A DNA stretch of 64,000 bases from Callaeas wilsoni (GCA_013398955.1 VWPU01012239.1:89968-153967); one strand, 5' to 3'; counted from the stretch's first letter, positions 26,301-39,500 are shown. A program made the numbers and translations. Notes: generated by a model not told the origin, from the sequence alone.

Positions 26301-27639
26301 CCCGGACCCTGTTATGGACAAGCTACTTACGGGTGTTTGATGGAGATTTGGGGAAATTTTCAGAGATACAAATGTCAATACCTGAGTTACACTGATGAGA
26401 TGGAGGAGCCTGTGCTTGATAGGAAGGAGTTACTCGGGAACCACCCTGGAGAAGGTTCTGCCTTGTCGTTCATGCTGTGACAAGCTTGGAGGTGAGACTG
26501 GGTGGCATAACAAAGGTGCAATCTGCCATTTTGAAGTTGGGCTCCTCTGATCCTGACTTCACTTTGCATCTGGAGCAGAGAGGAGTGGGGCTGGAGTATC
26601 CGATGAAGCAGCAGCTCAGGAGAGGAGCCTTCATTGGAAGGACTTCAGGAAAAAACAAATGACTACTAAAATACTAAAGTGCAGCTTCATGACAGGTTAG
26701 TTATCGTTCTGTGCAGAACAAGTTAAACTACGTTTCAGAGAACACAAGGAGGAGTGTAGAATGTCCAGTACTGGATTTAGATAGAAACGGGTGACATTGT
26801 TAGCTGGGTGGCATTTGTGCAAGATTTTATTAGAAGCCAACATCATAAACCTGTCCATTCTGTCAACCAGTTTCAGGGCAAACATTTTCTCCTCCCTCCT
26901 GCCATCAAATTGAGATGACAGGTTTCTAAACGGTTTTCATCTGAAATGTGACAAAAAGTATATTTTTGGCAACTGATCTCGCTTTGTGTCCTATGTGATA
27001 TTTTGTCCCTCCTGGTCTAGAATACCTTTTGTAGTTAGAGCCTTTTGAGGTGTATCCCCTCCCTCAGAGTATGGGGAGCAATTCTACCTGAAGTTTTGTT
27101 CTTGTGGAAGAGCAAATCCAGTCTTTTACCAAGTACTGCAGTTTAACTGAAGCAGCAGGAACTAGTAAGGCATGCTTGTAATATGGAACATATCATGTAT
27201 AGTAAAATGTCATTTTCAAGTACTTTCTGAACTCTCGTCCCAGTAATGAAGCAGCTCTGAAATATCACATGACTTTCTCAGTGTGTTGCACTCTGTATAA
27301 CCTTGCCTTTGATCGTGATGTCATTTCAGATGAAAGACTCGCACGGAGAACGGTACGCTGTGCATTAGGATCGGCAGATATCCTCTGGGATCTGAACAGA
27401 GAAGGACTATTTGAGATGTGCACTCTATGCTTGTCAAAGAGAAGTAAGTGCTGCAATAAAAAGAGTAGTTGGATGTCTAAACTCCCCTCAGTCTGGATAG
27501 AAGGAAGACTTCACCTGTCTGCAAGAAGACCCGCCTAATCTGAAAGTTCTTCTAGAAAGGGTTTTAAGGATGAATAATAATTTTTCCTGCCCTTTAGTCC
27601 AGGGTCCTAGCTTAGGTCAGTGATTTCCTGAATGTTTGA
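23341..27639. other. Intergenic sequence, no gene supported
   Basis: Mostly unique AT-rich DNA. The section around 24100-24500 is rich in TTAATT, CAATTA and TAATAA-type motifs and resembles a developmental enhancer. No coding or RNA gene is evident. Confidence 0.5.
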
Positions 27640-27732
27640 GTAGCTCCAGGTGGCCCCGCTTAAACAGGAGGCTTGAAACAGAGGATCTCCAGAGGTCCCA
27701 TCCAACCTCAATCATTCTGTGATTCTGATACT
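27640..27732 (+). mobile_element. CR1 LINE fragment, 3' end only
   Basis: The stretch from ctccaggtggccccgcttaa through gaggatctccagaggtccca to atcattctgtgattctga matches the well-known CR1 3' end (a gtggccctgcttgagcagg-like segment, an agaggtcccttccaacc-like segment, and terminal ATTCTGTG-type octamers). It is sense on the plus strand, truncated to about 90 bp and diverged by several substitutions, so it is an old, inactive insertion. Confidence 0.9.
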
Positions 27733-30700
27733 TAGATGTGCCTGACTTGAGTGTTACCAGTAGAAGTGAAACAAGCACAAGACACCTTCTGCTTCTGTTA
27801 GCACCAGGAGCCCCCCTGCCCCAGCAGTCTCAACAAGCTCTCTGAGTACCTTCCCCTGGCTTTTCTCTCGTGCCTGGGAGCTCAGCATTTGGCACCTTAC
27901 GTCCCAGCTGAGTCCAATATATGATGGGATTTGCTAGTGAATTTAAAAGCAGACTTACAGCCGCACACACTGCGGTCCAGGGGTGGCAAGAGGACTCCAC
28001 ACACAAAATGGCAGCTGGCCTAGGCAAGCCTGTTCAGTTCCCATGGCAGTACCTGCTGAAAAACTCTCCAGTGACCAGAAAAAGCAGGTCATTCCCACAG
28101 AGGCATTTTTCTTACCCTGAAGCCTTGATCCCCCTATAGAACACTTGTGACCAGAGATGATGTTGGGGGCTGCATTCTGTTACAGCAAACGCTTTCCTGC
28201 AGATGTGCGTCCCATTTCGCTTTGGCCTTGCTGACACCTCCTTGCATTTGCTTTCTGGGGATGTCTGAGTGATTGAGGGCGAAGGCCTGGCCCCATGCAG
28301 CTCTGCCATCTCCCTCGATGGAGTCAGTATTTCACCCGTGCTGGCAGTGACAGAGACTGAATGTTAGAGCTGCATGCACAAGCCTTCACAGAAATCAATT
28401 CTCACATGCGGCATTAATATTAGAAGTGCTTCTCTCTCACCTAATTGTTGGCCAGGCACAATAACCTGTGACTAATGGCCGTTCATAGTTATATAGCACG
28501 GCCTGATCATAAAAATTTGCCATTAGTCTCTAACAACAAAAAATCTCAGGCTGTTAATTGACCAACATGTATTCCTGAGGAAATCAGAGTAATCACATGG
28601 ATATTCAGTGCACAGAAAAGGAAGGTGCAGCAAGCTTGTGCATTGCTTTTATGATTCATCTGCTCTGATGTGCTTTTGATTATTTTTTCCTCATGTGAGG
28701 CCAGTATTGTAAATCAAAGATTTGAGAAATAACCCTGTGCTTGAAGTGACCCGAATTAAAAGCCAATTGCCACCTTTCTTCTCTTACTAGGCAGCCGTCC
28801 ATTTCTGTGCAGGAGCAGACATGTGTTAGAGGCTGTCAATACTGCTGCAGGAGCAAAGCAGTGAGCTCATGGACTGCCTCTGCCAATGGCGAAGGTCAGC
28901 TACTGGAAAAAGTTACAAAACAGCTATTACAGCCAGGTATGATCCTGCAGAAGGGCCTTCATTGAGAACTGGTATTCTTTGCTCATTTTTGTGCAGTTCA
29001 GTGAGACTCTGCCCTGGAAAACAGCTTTTCCTTCTCAAAACAAGGACAGCAAGATTTGTGCAGGTCGGTTTGGGGGTTGGGATTTATTTTTTTGGCCGTT
29101 CAAGTTTTTCTGTTGTAAAATTCCCTTTATGTTGACAAATGGGGATCATTCCGGAAAACGGTTGGGACAGCTTGTCTATGTGGTAGATTTTCTTCTCCTT
29201 CCCTACCCTTAAAGCATTACAGGAGCTTGGGTAACACTCTTCCTGGCTGACACGAAGGGCAGAGGCACCAGTCTGGTAGGGAGGATGCAGTGCCACCATT
29301 GCAGCCCAAGGAATTCCCAGCCCTTACCTAAACATGGGGACCCTCTGGCACCTCTGCTCTGGTCAGCAGCCTTCACTGTAGGACACAGGCTGGGATCTAG
29401 TAACAATTTTAATGAGAAGAGCTCAGAAAAGTTATTAGTGACTCTAGGAGAAAAGCAAGTGAGGAGACCATAAATCAGGCCATCAGATGAATTCAGAAGG
29501 CACTAGTAAAATCAGAGCTTCCAATAAATTTCATTTCAGGCAGAGTAGAAACAGTTTCTCAGTTGAGAGTTCAGGACAGATTATAATTTCAGATGTGTGT
29601 CAGGCTAATGCAATGTGCCTATGAAAATGTTTGCAAGCAGGCAGCAATGGCTGGACCAGAGTCAGGCCCTCTCACCAGCTGAACTTTAGTAGGGTTGAAT
29701 AAAAAGGCGAGAATCTCTACTTCTCTGAGCAAAGCTGAATCTAATTAAATATTTAATGTGGTTTTTTTCTCCCAAATCCTTTGCTTTCTTGCTCTTTCAT
29801 ACTGTGGTATGATGACATTTGAACAACAAATGCAGTCTTGGTACGTTGGTCTCCTGGTACTGCTTTTTATATGAAAAGCTTGCACATCCCAGCTGAAGTC
29901 CAGATGCTGCATTTATGAGGTATTTTGTCATGATCAATTTTTTAAAAATATTTGTCCATGCCATGAAATTAATAGGCACCTGGGGAAATACCAACCAACT
30001 CTTCCCTACTCCTGCAAATACTAACCTTTCCCAGATGGGAAGGTATTTCTCTTTCCCTTTATTTACCTGCAAGATGTCCTTGCTAGTGCTCAGAATCACA
30101 GAGAGAGAAGGAAGTGTTGAGAAGAAAACGCTACAAACAGACCAGCTGCACTAAACCCACTGCATTCTGAGGAGCCATTTACTGCATAAACCCTGCATAA
30201 TCTTCCCAGGGTCACAGAGTGAGTCATTAGCAAGACAGCACTAAGACAGAGGCATCCTGATTTTTCTAACTACTCTGATTACTTTAAGACCCCAATTTAA
30301 AAGGCCATAGGTTTGTTCTGGCAGTGCAGTCATAGAGATAACTACTCACGGCTTTACAAATTGGTTTTCTTGCAATCATCTCACTAGCACAGGCCTGCAG
30401 CCCTTTGGTGTTTTGTCTGTGTTCTGTTTAAAACTATTTTTTCTACAAAACCCAAAGCAAGCCGGAGTCGAGCAGGAGCCTCTTCTCTGCCCTCCTGTGC
30501 CCACAGCTGCCCTGCCCCACATCTCACAGCGCTGGGACCTCCCCTTGCTGGGGTGACCCTGCCCGCATCAAGCACCCTTCATATGCTCCTTTAGCAGCTG
30601 TGGCTTCGGATTGTTCTTCAAGAGAGACCTTAGGATGCTTAAAACCAACTGGCTGACCCAGGAAAGCATTGGAGGAGAAAAACTCTGTTGCTTTCTTGCT

Positions 30701-31923
30701 AACCTCTTCCTTGTTGCTGCAGTTCCCTTTCAGAATGGAGCTTCTGTAGGTGGCTGCTTTGGCACCGTCATTGGATACAAGCCCTCTCTATTTGTGAAGG
30801 GAGAGTTTTCCTGTACTCCTTATTCTAACAAATTGTTAATATTTATTTGCATGGACTTCTGTGGTGTTTGCATGCACCAGGTAGCCCAACAGAGTATGTT
30901 GGGAGAGATGATGGTCTGGCTACACCCATCCAGCCACCACATCACTCTGGTTAAGGGAAGGCTGGTTTAATACAGACCAAACCATGGAACTCCAGAAAAT
31001 AGTCGCTTGACACATTTTAGATAAAACAGAGATGTTTTCTGAACAAAAAATATCCCAGGATTTGTGCTACAGATGCACATTTACACAACAGTAAAACAGC
31101 TCTTTGTAATTTTCTCGTGATGACCTTTAATGCCTGGCTGAAGATGGCTCAGGTGGGTACAGCCCCTCCGCAGAGGGAAAGCCTTTAGCCACACTTTGGT
31201 GTCAAAGACATAGTTAATTATAATGAGAGCTGTATGTGTTTGATGCTTCATTTCATATATAAAGACATCCAATGAAGAAAACCCCATACCAGTAAAAAAA
31301 GAGAAATTTTCTTTGGCACTAGGAAAATATATATTGAGCCATTATAGGTTTGGACCTTTTTGAGTACCACCATATTTCTTTTTCCTTCAGAATTTTGTTT
31401 TCTAAGATACAATAGGTGCCATCATAGTGTTATAACATGCACAGTAATTTAAAATGATTAATACTTTGACAGTATAATCTTGTAAAAATCGTTTTTATCC
31501 ACTATCTAAAATCAACTTTTAATTAAAAGAATGTTATATTTGTTTTCTGATACTAAATTACCTTGATTATTTTAAAATCGTGTGGGATGTTGGCACGTAC
31601 TAAATATACAGCAGGTATTTTTCTGTTGGGCTTTAACTGTCTGCCTGAAATGTGAGTCTCAATTATTAAGCATTAATAAATATTTAGGAATGCCCTGCTA
31701 TGTGAGTCAGCAATTAATTTGGCCAGGAATTAGCTCTGTCTTTTGTAATCTACATTGTAGAAGGAGCACACTACCTTCTTTCAAAACTGTACTATATTTG
31801 CAAAAATTGGTATTTTTTTAACCTTAATAAGAAATGTTTGCAGGAACCAGAGCGTAGCTGAGACCTGCATCGAGCTGCAGGGATCAGCTGCAGGGCGTGG
31901 TGTTGGTGTTGACTGGGCAGCCC
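27733..31923. other. Intergenic sequence between the CR1 fragment and the minisatellite
   Basis: No gene is supported. 28380-28600 and 31400-31720 are AT-rich and motif-dense, as conserved non-coding elements often are. The sequence turns abruptly GC-rich at about 31900, where the degenerate minisatellite copies begin. Confidence 0.5.
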
Positions 31924-32590
31924 TGACTGCACCGAGCCCTGCCCGGCGCGGTGGTCCCCGGCTGCACCGAGCCGTGCCCCGCGCGCTGGTGCGCGCCTGC
32001 ACGGTGCCCTGGCCTGTTCGGGTCTCTGCCCCGCTCGCTGGTTCCCGCCTGCACCGAGACCTGCCCCGCCCGCGGGTTCCCGACTGCACCGAGCCCGGCC
32101 CCGCTCGCTGGTTCCTCTGACTGCACCGCGCCCTGCCCTGTTCGTGTCTCTGCCCCGCGCGCTGGTTCCTGACTGCACCGCGCCCTGCCCTGTTCGTGTC
32201 TCTGCCCCGCGCGCTGGTTCCTGACTGCACCGCGCCCTGCCCTGTTCGTGTCTCTGCCCCGCGCGCTGGTTCCTGACTGCACCGCGCCCTGCCCTGTTCG
32301 TGTCTCTGCCCCGCGCGCTGGTTCCTGACTGCACCGCGCCCTGCCCTGTTCGTGTCTCTGCCCCGCGCGCTGGTTCCTGACTGCACCGCGCCCTGCCCTG
32401 TTCGTGTCTCTGCCCCGCGCGCTGGTTCCTGACTGCACCGCGCCCTGCCCTGTTCGTGTCTCTGCCCCGCGCGCTGGTTCCTGACTGCACCGCGCCCTGC
32501 CCTGTTCGTGTCTCTGCCCCGCGCGCTGGTTCCTGACTGCACCGCGCCCTGCCCTGTTCGTGTCTCTGCCCCGCACGCTGGTTCCTCCGA
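31924..32590. repeat. GC-rich minisatellite, 52-bp unit
   Basis: Nine nearly identical 52-bp units begin at 32117, 32169, 32221, 32273, 32325, 32377, 32429, 32481 and 32533; each starts ctgactgcaccgcgccctgc and ends gcgcgctggttc. To the left, 31924-32116 holds degenerate copies, several only about 34 bp long because the central part around tgttcgtgtctctg is missing. Because 52 is not a multiple of three, the repeat cycles through all frames. The minus strand has no stop in any frame, giving overlapping ORFs of 230-298 codons that I regard as by-products, not genes. Confidence 0.95.
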
Positions 32591-32822
32591 CGCTTTGCGT
32601 TTACCTCAGGAGGCCGAAAGGCACCGTCAGTCCCCGGCTCCGGCGCAGGGACACGCAGCTGGGCGCGGCTGAAGAGGACACCGAGCACCCTGGCGCGTTC
32701 AGCCCCAGCTCCGCAGGTCCCGTAGGGCCGGGGAGCGGCCGAGGGCTCGGCGCCCTCCTCCCAGAGCTGCCGAAGGCAAGCAGAGATTCTCCCCTAGGTA
32801 ACCCCGCATCACATCTGCGCTA
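32590..32822. other. CpG-rich non-repetitive block next to the SEMA6D 3' end
   Basis: About 230 bp of GC-rich sequence with many CpG dinucleotides, unlike the AT-rich 3' UTR immediately to the right. It could be a small CpG island, or sequence whose base composition was shaped alongside the adjacent minisatellite. Short ORFs occur on both strands, but none has recognisable content. Confidence 0.55.
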
Positions 32823-32856
32823 ATAATGAAATTACACGCTCTGTACATGGGAATAT

Positions 32857-32862
32857 TTTATT
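32857..32862 (-). terminator. SEMA6D: Candidate distal polyadenylation signal AATAAA
   Basis: AATAAA on the transcript strand, about 2.37 kb after the stop. Twenty to forty nt further along the transcript the sequence becomes GT-containing and then CpG-rich. It is the last such hexamer before the GC-rich minisatellite region. Confidence 0.5.
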
Positions 32863-34625
32863 TTGACTTTACATGCGGTGTTAAAAACCCAAAGAACGTA
32901 TTATTTACACATCCACAATACAAGTTTACAAGATATCTATACATGTTAAAGTACTCTATAGTAATAGAGCAGCTTCATTTAAGGGTTACTTTTTTTTATG
33001 CCGTACCATTAAAAAAGATACAATCTGCGTTTACCTTTGCACAAATGGATAAAGCATCTTTTATTATTAAATTAACAGAATAAGGACTAGGTTGAATGTT
33101 AGAAATTTCAACATAAATACTGAGAGAACTCACATTACCATCTACAAGGCAGCACAATGTTACAGGAGGTTATCAGGGTTCACATACATTTATCTTCCGG
33201 GTCACACAAGTCTGTATTAATATTTGTAAAGTGAATTCGGATCAGTTTGTGTCTTCTGACAACTGAGTACATTTTAATAGTTATTAATCTGTAGTGTTTT
33301 AGTTGCAAGACAGAAGTGTTTAGGAAGAAAGATCATTGATTTTTTGGATCCAGAGGTCTCAGGAAATAAATGTCCCTTACAGCCTTACAAGAAAAAAATG
33401 ACTACTTCTATCCTTTATTCTTTGTTCTGGAACAGAGATCCAGTTTTTAGTGACTAACCTTTTCTCCCCTTTGAACACATAATATAAATCTCCACCGTCT
33501 CTGAAATCCATTGCAGTTATTTGTCCCACTAATTCATGAATATTCCTCTGCCATGGTTATTTCTATAGTTATGTTCAATAAACAATGTGGTAGTGTGTAG
33601 TTTGCAAGCTAAAATAGCCATCTGTGTTGAACATCAGCTGCAAGTGGATACTGTAAACCCTACTAAATAGCTTACACAACTTTAGCAGGTGTTCCATTAC
33701 CCTAGAAACCTCATTTGATTTCACATTATAACTGTTTGATCCTTCAGAGAGCTGGAGTGGAATGTTTATCATGGTAAGGTGATTTAATGCTGCTGTCTTC
33801 TTGGATTGTAGGCTGCCTTTAGTTACCATTAATTATTCTTGTGTTTTATCTTTTTTTTTTTTTTGGGTGCTGTTGAGAGGTTTTACAACTGGCACTCGGG
33901 AGATATGTGCTATAGTGAGAACACTTGACAGATTTAATTTTTTTTTTTAGTACTTTTATCATTTGCATGAATAAGGCACAAAATGCACAGATTCAGGTAA
34001 ACTCACACATAATATTTACAGAATATTGTCATTACCTGCATGACTTTGGAAAAAAAAACAAACCTTACTTTACACAACAAAAACAAATTGATTGCACTAC
34101 TGTTGAGTTTTCACAGACTGCTTCTGCCAGGCCAATTAATGTTTCTCCTTTTTTATTGACAAGAGTCTATCAGTGTGTAGGGCGTTATTAAATGCAACAA
34201 AAACGTGACCTTCTCCAGTTACACAGGCGTTTGCCGAGTGAACTGACTATTAGCTGCCCTCAGCGAGAAGTACAGGGGCTCAAGTTCACAGTGGCCAGGT
34301 AGTGGATGGAGGCACTGTGGAAACACAGCAAAACTCCCCCGTTCCAGCCCAAAACACCAGATTTGAAATGCACAGCTCTGAATCAATAGCAGCATAACAG
34401 AGTTATGAAGAATTGAACGTATCTGCACTCTTGGACTGGGTGACTGTTTCATCCAGGCGTTCCCCTCAGAAGGCTGTCAGAGATGCGCAGTTCATCCTTA
34501 GCTGGCTCCGAGCTGAACCCAGCGGGCTGCAGAAGGCAGAGTCATCTGTTTGTTCAGTCATGCTCAATGTAAACAATTCCATAGCATAAAAGATGCAATG
34601 GGAATCTAAGTACATCCTAGTGTGT

Positions 34626-34657
34626 ACAGTACACACACACATCCACACACACGCACA
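34626..34657. repeat. Imperfect CA microsatellite in the SEMA6D 3' UTR
   Basis: Interrupted (CA)n tract on the plus strand, (TG)n in the transcript, flanked by AT-rich 3' UTR. A short dinucleotide repeat likely to vary in length. Confidence 0.85.
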
Positions 34658-35234
34658 GCTTTATCTGTGGCAAAAACAAAATGCCACACACATGGAGAGA
34701 AAAAAATAATAATGCTACAGTTGGGCCAGAGACTTAATTCCAGCAAATTGATTATTAACCCAGCTATTCATTGAGACATTACCATTTTCTGACATTTGTG
34801 CAAGAGGCAAGGTGAATGCATACATAGTAAAATGTTCACATTTAATGGGAATGACCACACTTAATGGCAGTCTAAAATGGAACCCATTTTTCAAGTATTT
34901 GCTTACTGATTTTTTCCCAACAACTGTTGTTTAGCTATTTAGAACAGTAACGTAGCCCCCACCCCATTGTGCTACATGTCTCCTTAGCTCCAAACAAAAG
35001 AAATGTAATGACCAGCACTTTCCTTTGTTTTTTTTTGTGTTTGCTCATAGCAAGTACATGAAGTCTTGCTACAGCTACATGTGGCAAGACACAGATGTTG
35101 CTCAAGTAAAGACAGTTTCTTTGGCCACTTTGTTCTTCTTGATAACAAGCAAGTCTCTGCCTTATGTGTCTACCACAACATCATCTCACAACCTGTACAG
35201 GTCAATGCCACACTCATTTTAGCACAGACATGTC

Positions 35235-36538
35235 CTAGTAGCTGTATTTGTTCAGTGGTCTGACTGACGTCGTCTGAGGGACGAATGAGGGTTTTGGTGG
35301 CACGTCGGGTTTTAGGGAGGGTGTCCTCTTTATTCCTGTACGAGGCAGGGTGCCGTTGCTCGTGTAGCTGCTTTGCCTGGACAAGGAAGGCTGGAGGTGA
35401 ACGCTGACAGGTGTCCCTTGCATGTAGTCCATCTTTGTGCCTGCCGTGGGACCCATGTACCCCCCACGATTAATACTTGGCTGTCTGGATAACAAAACAC
35501 CATTTGGTGAGTTTAAGTTTTTAGGAAGGGCAGATATTGAGTGCCTCTGTGAAGAATTTTTGTGATAACCCCTCTGCCTTTCCAAAGAGGTCATTGGTAC
35601 TGCAGGAGTGGTGGGAACGTCCACTCGTTTTGTGGGACTGTTTCTCGGAAGAGTCGATGGAGGAGAGTATAAAGACGCCTCCCTGTTGGGAACCTTAGGT
35701 GGGATCTCAGACATATTGCCCATTGGATCCAGCATTAAAGTCTGGTGGGCCACTTGAATATCTCCCATAATTGCTTTGGGATTATTAGTAGTTTCATTTA
35801 AGTGTTTCAGAAAATCATTCAGGGTGTTCCTGGAATCAACAGATCTCCTGTGGTCCCTTTTGCTGGATGATTTTGTAAGTGGATGATCAATATGTTGCAT
35901 CTTTTTGTCTGCCTTGTGCGCATTAGAATTTGAGAACGATGTGTTGTAGTCATGGGTAGCATTGGGAAGAACAATAGCACTGGGAATATGTCCATGACTT
36001 AGAGGAGAGTGGGGTGGAGGACTAGAAGGAAAAAACTGAGGGCTTTTTAGTGGGGTTTCCTTTCGTGAAGCATTGAGGTTACCATGCGCTTTGTCCGACT
36101 GACTTTTCATAGCCTGCAGAGTCTTTTGTTGAAGAACTGGTGTAGATTCAGGAGTTGGAAGTGCAGCTAATTCTGGAGGCTGTCCCCTGTGGTCCATCAT
36201 CATGGACTTGGTATCACCGTTTGGAGGCAACTCCTTCCTGCTGGTCAGCAGGTTTGTGTACAGTTTGGGTGAATCAATGTTCTGCTGATACTCCTTGACA
36301 GGACTGTCAAACAGCCCGTTCAGTTTGGCAAAGCTCCCGCTGGAGTCAGTGCAGGACTGAGCCGATTCTGCATCTTTGTGTATTTTCCTGGATTTCCGTA
36401 CAAATATATCCCGGTAACAGTAAACGGCCACTCCCGCAATAAAGGCTCCCAGGACAAAAGCGGCAAAGACACAAGTGATTAGGACATTCATATGTACCAT
36501 TTGGTTGGACTCTCCTGATTGTACTTCCCACCTCACAC
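35235..36538 (-). CDS. SEMA6D: SEMA6D coding exon 18 (membrane helix and cytoplasmic tail)
   Basis: Residues 645-1078. [16 protein letters not shown] leads into a single membrane helix, about 663-684 ([20 protein letters not shown] plus VY), then [12 protein letters not shown] as a positive-inside stop-transfer. The tail is rich in serine and proline, with [28 protein letters not shown] and [11 protein letters not shown], the last a plausible SH3 ligand consistent with reported Abl and Ena binding. It ends [11 protein letters not shown]. Acceptor cttttgcag before 36538. The whole tail lies in one exon, as in mammals, and is close to identical with mammalian SEMA6D. Confidence 0.98.
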
Positions 36539-39500
36539 CTGCAAAAGACAGGCAGGATATCATAAATCTACAGGTATTTCACAGTGACACATTTCAGAAG
36601 AAGGCAGCCTTCCTCAGGGAAGTGTCTATTAAGTGTTTCTAAGTGCTCTGGCTGTGGAGTTGGTGTAACTCAGTAGGATCCTGCAATCTACTCCACTGGT
36701 GAATGCAAATAATTTTATAAAAATAATAAAATGACTGTGTATGCACTGACAAGGCTAAATGAAGACTGTCCCATTTTCTCTGATAACGAGGAATGCTTGT
36801 CGCAGCCTCTCTCCTTATATTATGTTTTGTTTAGCCTGTCCCCAAATTTCCTTTAAGGCTCACAAATAGGGGCCTTATGTTATTAACATTAATGATTTCT
36901 GCTGGAAAATTGAGGTTAGAAGGTCCTACTGGGCCAGACAGCAATTAATAACTCATGGATGGATTTCTCTCTCACTTTCCTGTCCAACTCACAAATCAGT
37001 ATCAAAGGAGGGACAGGATTATGCAAATGTTGTGTAAAAATGTATAACATATACACTGCATTGTTACAGCCACGCTAATGGAATACGGTAGAAAACTTGT
37101 AAACTACTCCACTCCCAGGCTGCCAGTCCTGAAGTGGCACACCTGCACTTACTATACATGCCCAAGTTTGAAGATAATGTGATTCTGTTAGAGCACTGAT
37201 TTATATTTTATTTTTACCAATAACAAACATAAATACTTGCATAACATTACAAAACCAACTTGGGTTAAGTTATTAGAGAATGTTAAAATTTAGAAACTTT
37301 TAGCTTAGACCAAGAAATTGAATATTTGATTAATTTTTTATTTGGGTATTAACAAGCTCCCTTTGATTTTTTAGATTTTTTTTTAAGCAACCACAGACAT
37401 CTTGCAGCTAAGACAATGTTAGTTTTTAATGAAAGTAATTCTGTTGCTATCCCAAGAGATGTTAAAATGAAAGAGCAAGAGGGAAGGAACAGAGCCACTT
37501 TTTGTTAGAGGCAAGGCCTTTGAATATTGTTAATGTTCAGGGTTACAGGTTTTAATGGCACTGTGCAGAAGCAGAAGGAAAATGTGAGTAAAGTTCACTA
37601 ACAGCTATGACACAAAATGTGATTCAGAACCAAGAGCAAATGATAATAAAAACTTAAAGCAAAACAGAAAATAACTGCAACAAATTAAAATGACAAATGC
37701 ACGGCCATAATGGCTGATAGGAAACCTGATATGTTTTGGTGAATGGTAATAAAACAGAAATGGTTTTTGGCTGGTGAGATTTTTCAGTAAATACAGAATT
37801 GTGCAAACATGTCTGTCACCTTGCTGTGCAGTGCACTGAGAGAGACTTATGTTAAATTTTGGTTATGGGATTGGAAGCTTCTCGATTCTGTGGTTGACTG
37901 CAATAGTCCTGTTGAATTGAAGTCTCAGTTGCCGTAAGAGCCTCATCTAAGGTTCAGTTAGGTGAAAGAATGGCTTCAGAAAGACAAACTACAGGCAGAA
38001 TAGGTTTCTTGTTGTGTTCAGCTTAAAACCTCTGCCTGTCTCAGTATGTACTGAGATCATCTCTAAACTGATGCTCATATCCAGAGGACAAAAATTCAGC
38101 ACCTTCTTACTCTGACCCTTGCTCTTCAAGAACATGTTCCAGGCAAGCAGAGGTTGGGATATGCCCCATTTCACACATGGATCTCTCACGGAGCTCTGCT
38201 TTGTGTTCTGTTTTGCCACCACCCCCAACCCAAATGAAACAACCCCAAAACATAAGCAACTATTCGTGAGACTAACAGTCTAAGCCAAACTAGACTAGAT
38301 TGAAAACAATGAACAGAGGTGCAGATAGGTCTTGAGGGTAATTTTTTAATGTATCCAGAACTGCCATTGATTTCAATGGGAGTTTTGGAACACTCCAGGA
38401 TTAAAAGGCTGAGCTTATTATCTGTGTTTCCCATTATAAGCTCTGAGCAGCACTCTGTCCACGGGATAAGTAGGTATGAAAAACATGATTGCACTGTCTG
38501 CATATTCACAGGAAGTGGGTGTAAAATAGAGCCCAACAATCATGGCTGTTACATTTAAGCCTTAGACAATGCTGAGACTATCAGGTTTCCATTCAGCTGC
38601 AATGTATTCCCTGGTAAGGCCTTACCCTTTGGGACACCTGATAATGGATCAGAATAATCAGAAGTGTTTGGGTCATCTTGAACTACAAATTTCCGAGAGC
38701 CAGTCACTTTAGGTTTCCAGGAACCAATCACTTTAGGTGATATAACTGGGATACTTGCCATTGTGGTAATGGAAGCTGAGGAGAACTCCATGTCTGTGGT
38801 GGCAAACAGATTTTTATTAATGTGTTTCATGGCACATCTAAGCTACAGCTGGACACAGTATTTTATGGGAGTTACACGTCAGAGCAAAATGTGACCCCCC
38901 CCTTACACTCTGCAGAAGTACAGATGGCTGATTAAAATCAATTACTTCAAAACTGAATGAAAAAAGTACATTTACACATCAACAGCTGCTAGCCAAAAAG
39001 CCAGAGAACTCAAATGTGAAAGCAGTGCAAAAGTTAAAGTAAGCAACTGTGGGGGTGAAAAGCACAACTCAGTCTACTTAATTGCTATATTCTTCACTGG
39101 AGACAACATACTTGGCTGTCTTTTAAACATCTTCAAAAAAAAGAAGTTACTTGGAACGATATACACTCATGACAGGTTATGCCTGAGAAACCAGATCAGC
39201 TCCATTACTGCTATTATGGTATACCAGGAACTGCTGAATGAGCCATTTCTGCAGGTGGGGATAAAAGGAATGTTTTTAACCCCTATTTTGTAATGGTTCC
39301 TAAGGAACAATCCTGCAGAGAATCTGGCTCCTCTGTCGTACGTTTGCTGAACAGACCCACCACAGCCTATGTGAAAATGCACAGAGGAGGAAACTCATCA
39401 AATTGGGTTTACAATTCAGTCTCATTTGCTCAATACTCTCTTGAGTATTTTGTGTTCACTGTCCCAGTAGGTTTAGGCATTAGGTCGAGATCAGACTTGA

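Larger units (their letters stand above)
32840..35234 (-). other. SEMA6D: Inferred 3' UTR of SEMA6D
   Basis: About 2.4 kb of AT-rich sequence without other coding signal follows the stop codon. The farthest minus-strand AATAAA before composition changes abruptly is at 32862-32857, so the longest transcript would end near 32840. Further AATAAA hexamers at about 34157-34152, 33419-33414 and 33065-33060 could give shorter ends. The UTR includes a CA/TG microsatellite (34626-34657) and a run of 14 A on the transcript strand (33851-33864) that could misprime oligo-dT. Confidence 0.65.

Noticed and set aside
30090..30115. Possible CR1 end (agaatcacagaga)
   Set aside because: The match stops after about 11 bases.
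31781..32688. Three overlapping minus-strand ORFs of 253, 298 and 230 codons as genes
   Set aside because: They are the same 52-bp minisatellite read in three frames. The peptides simply rotate with the repeat and show no domain.
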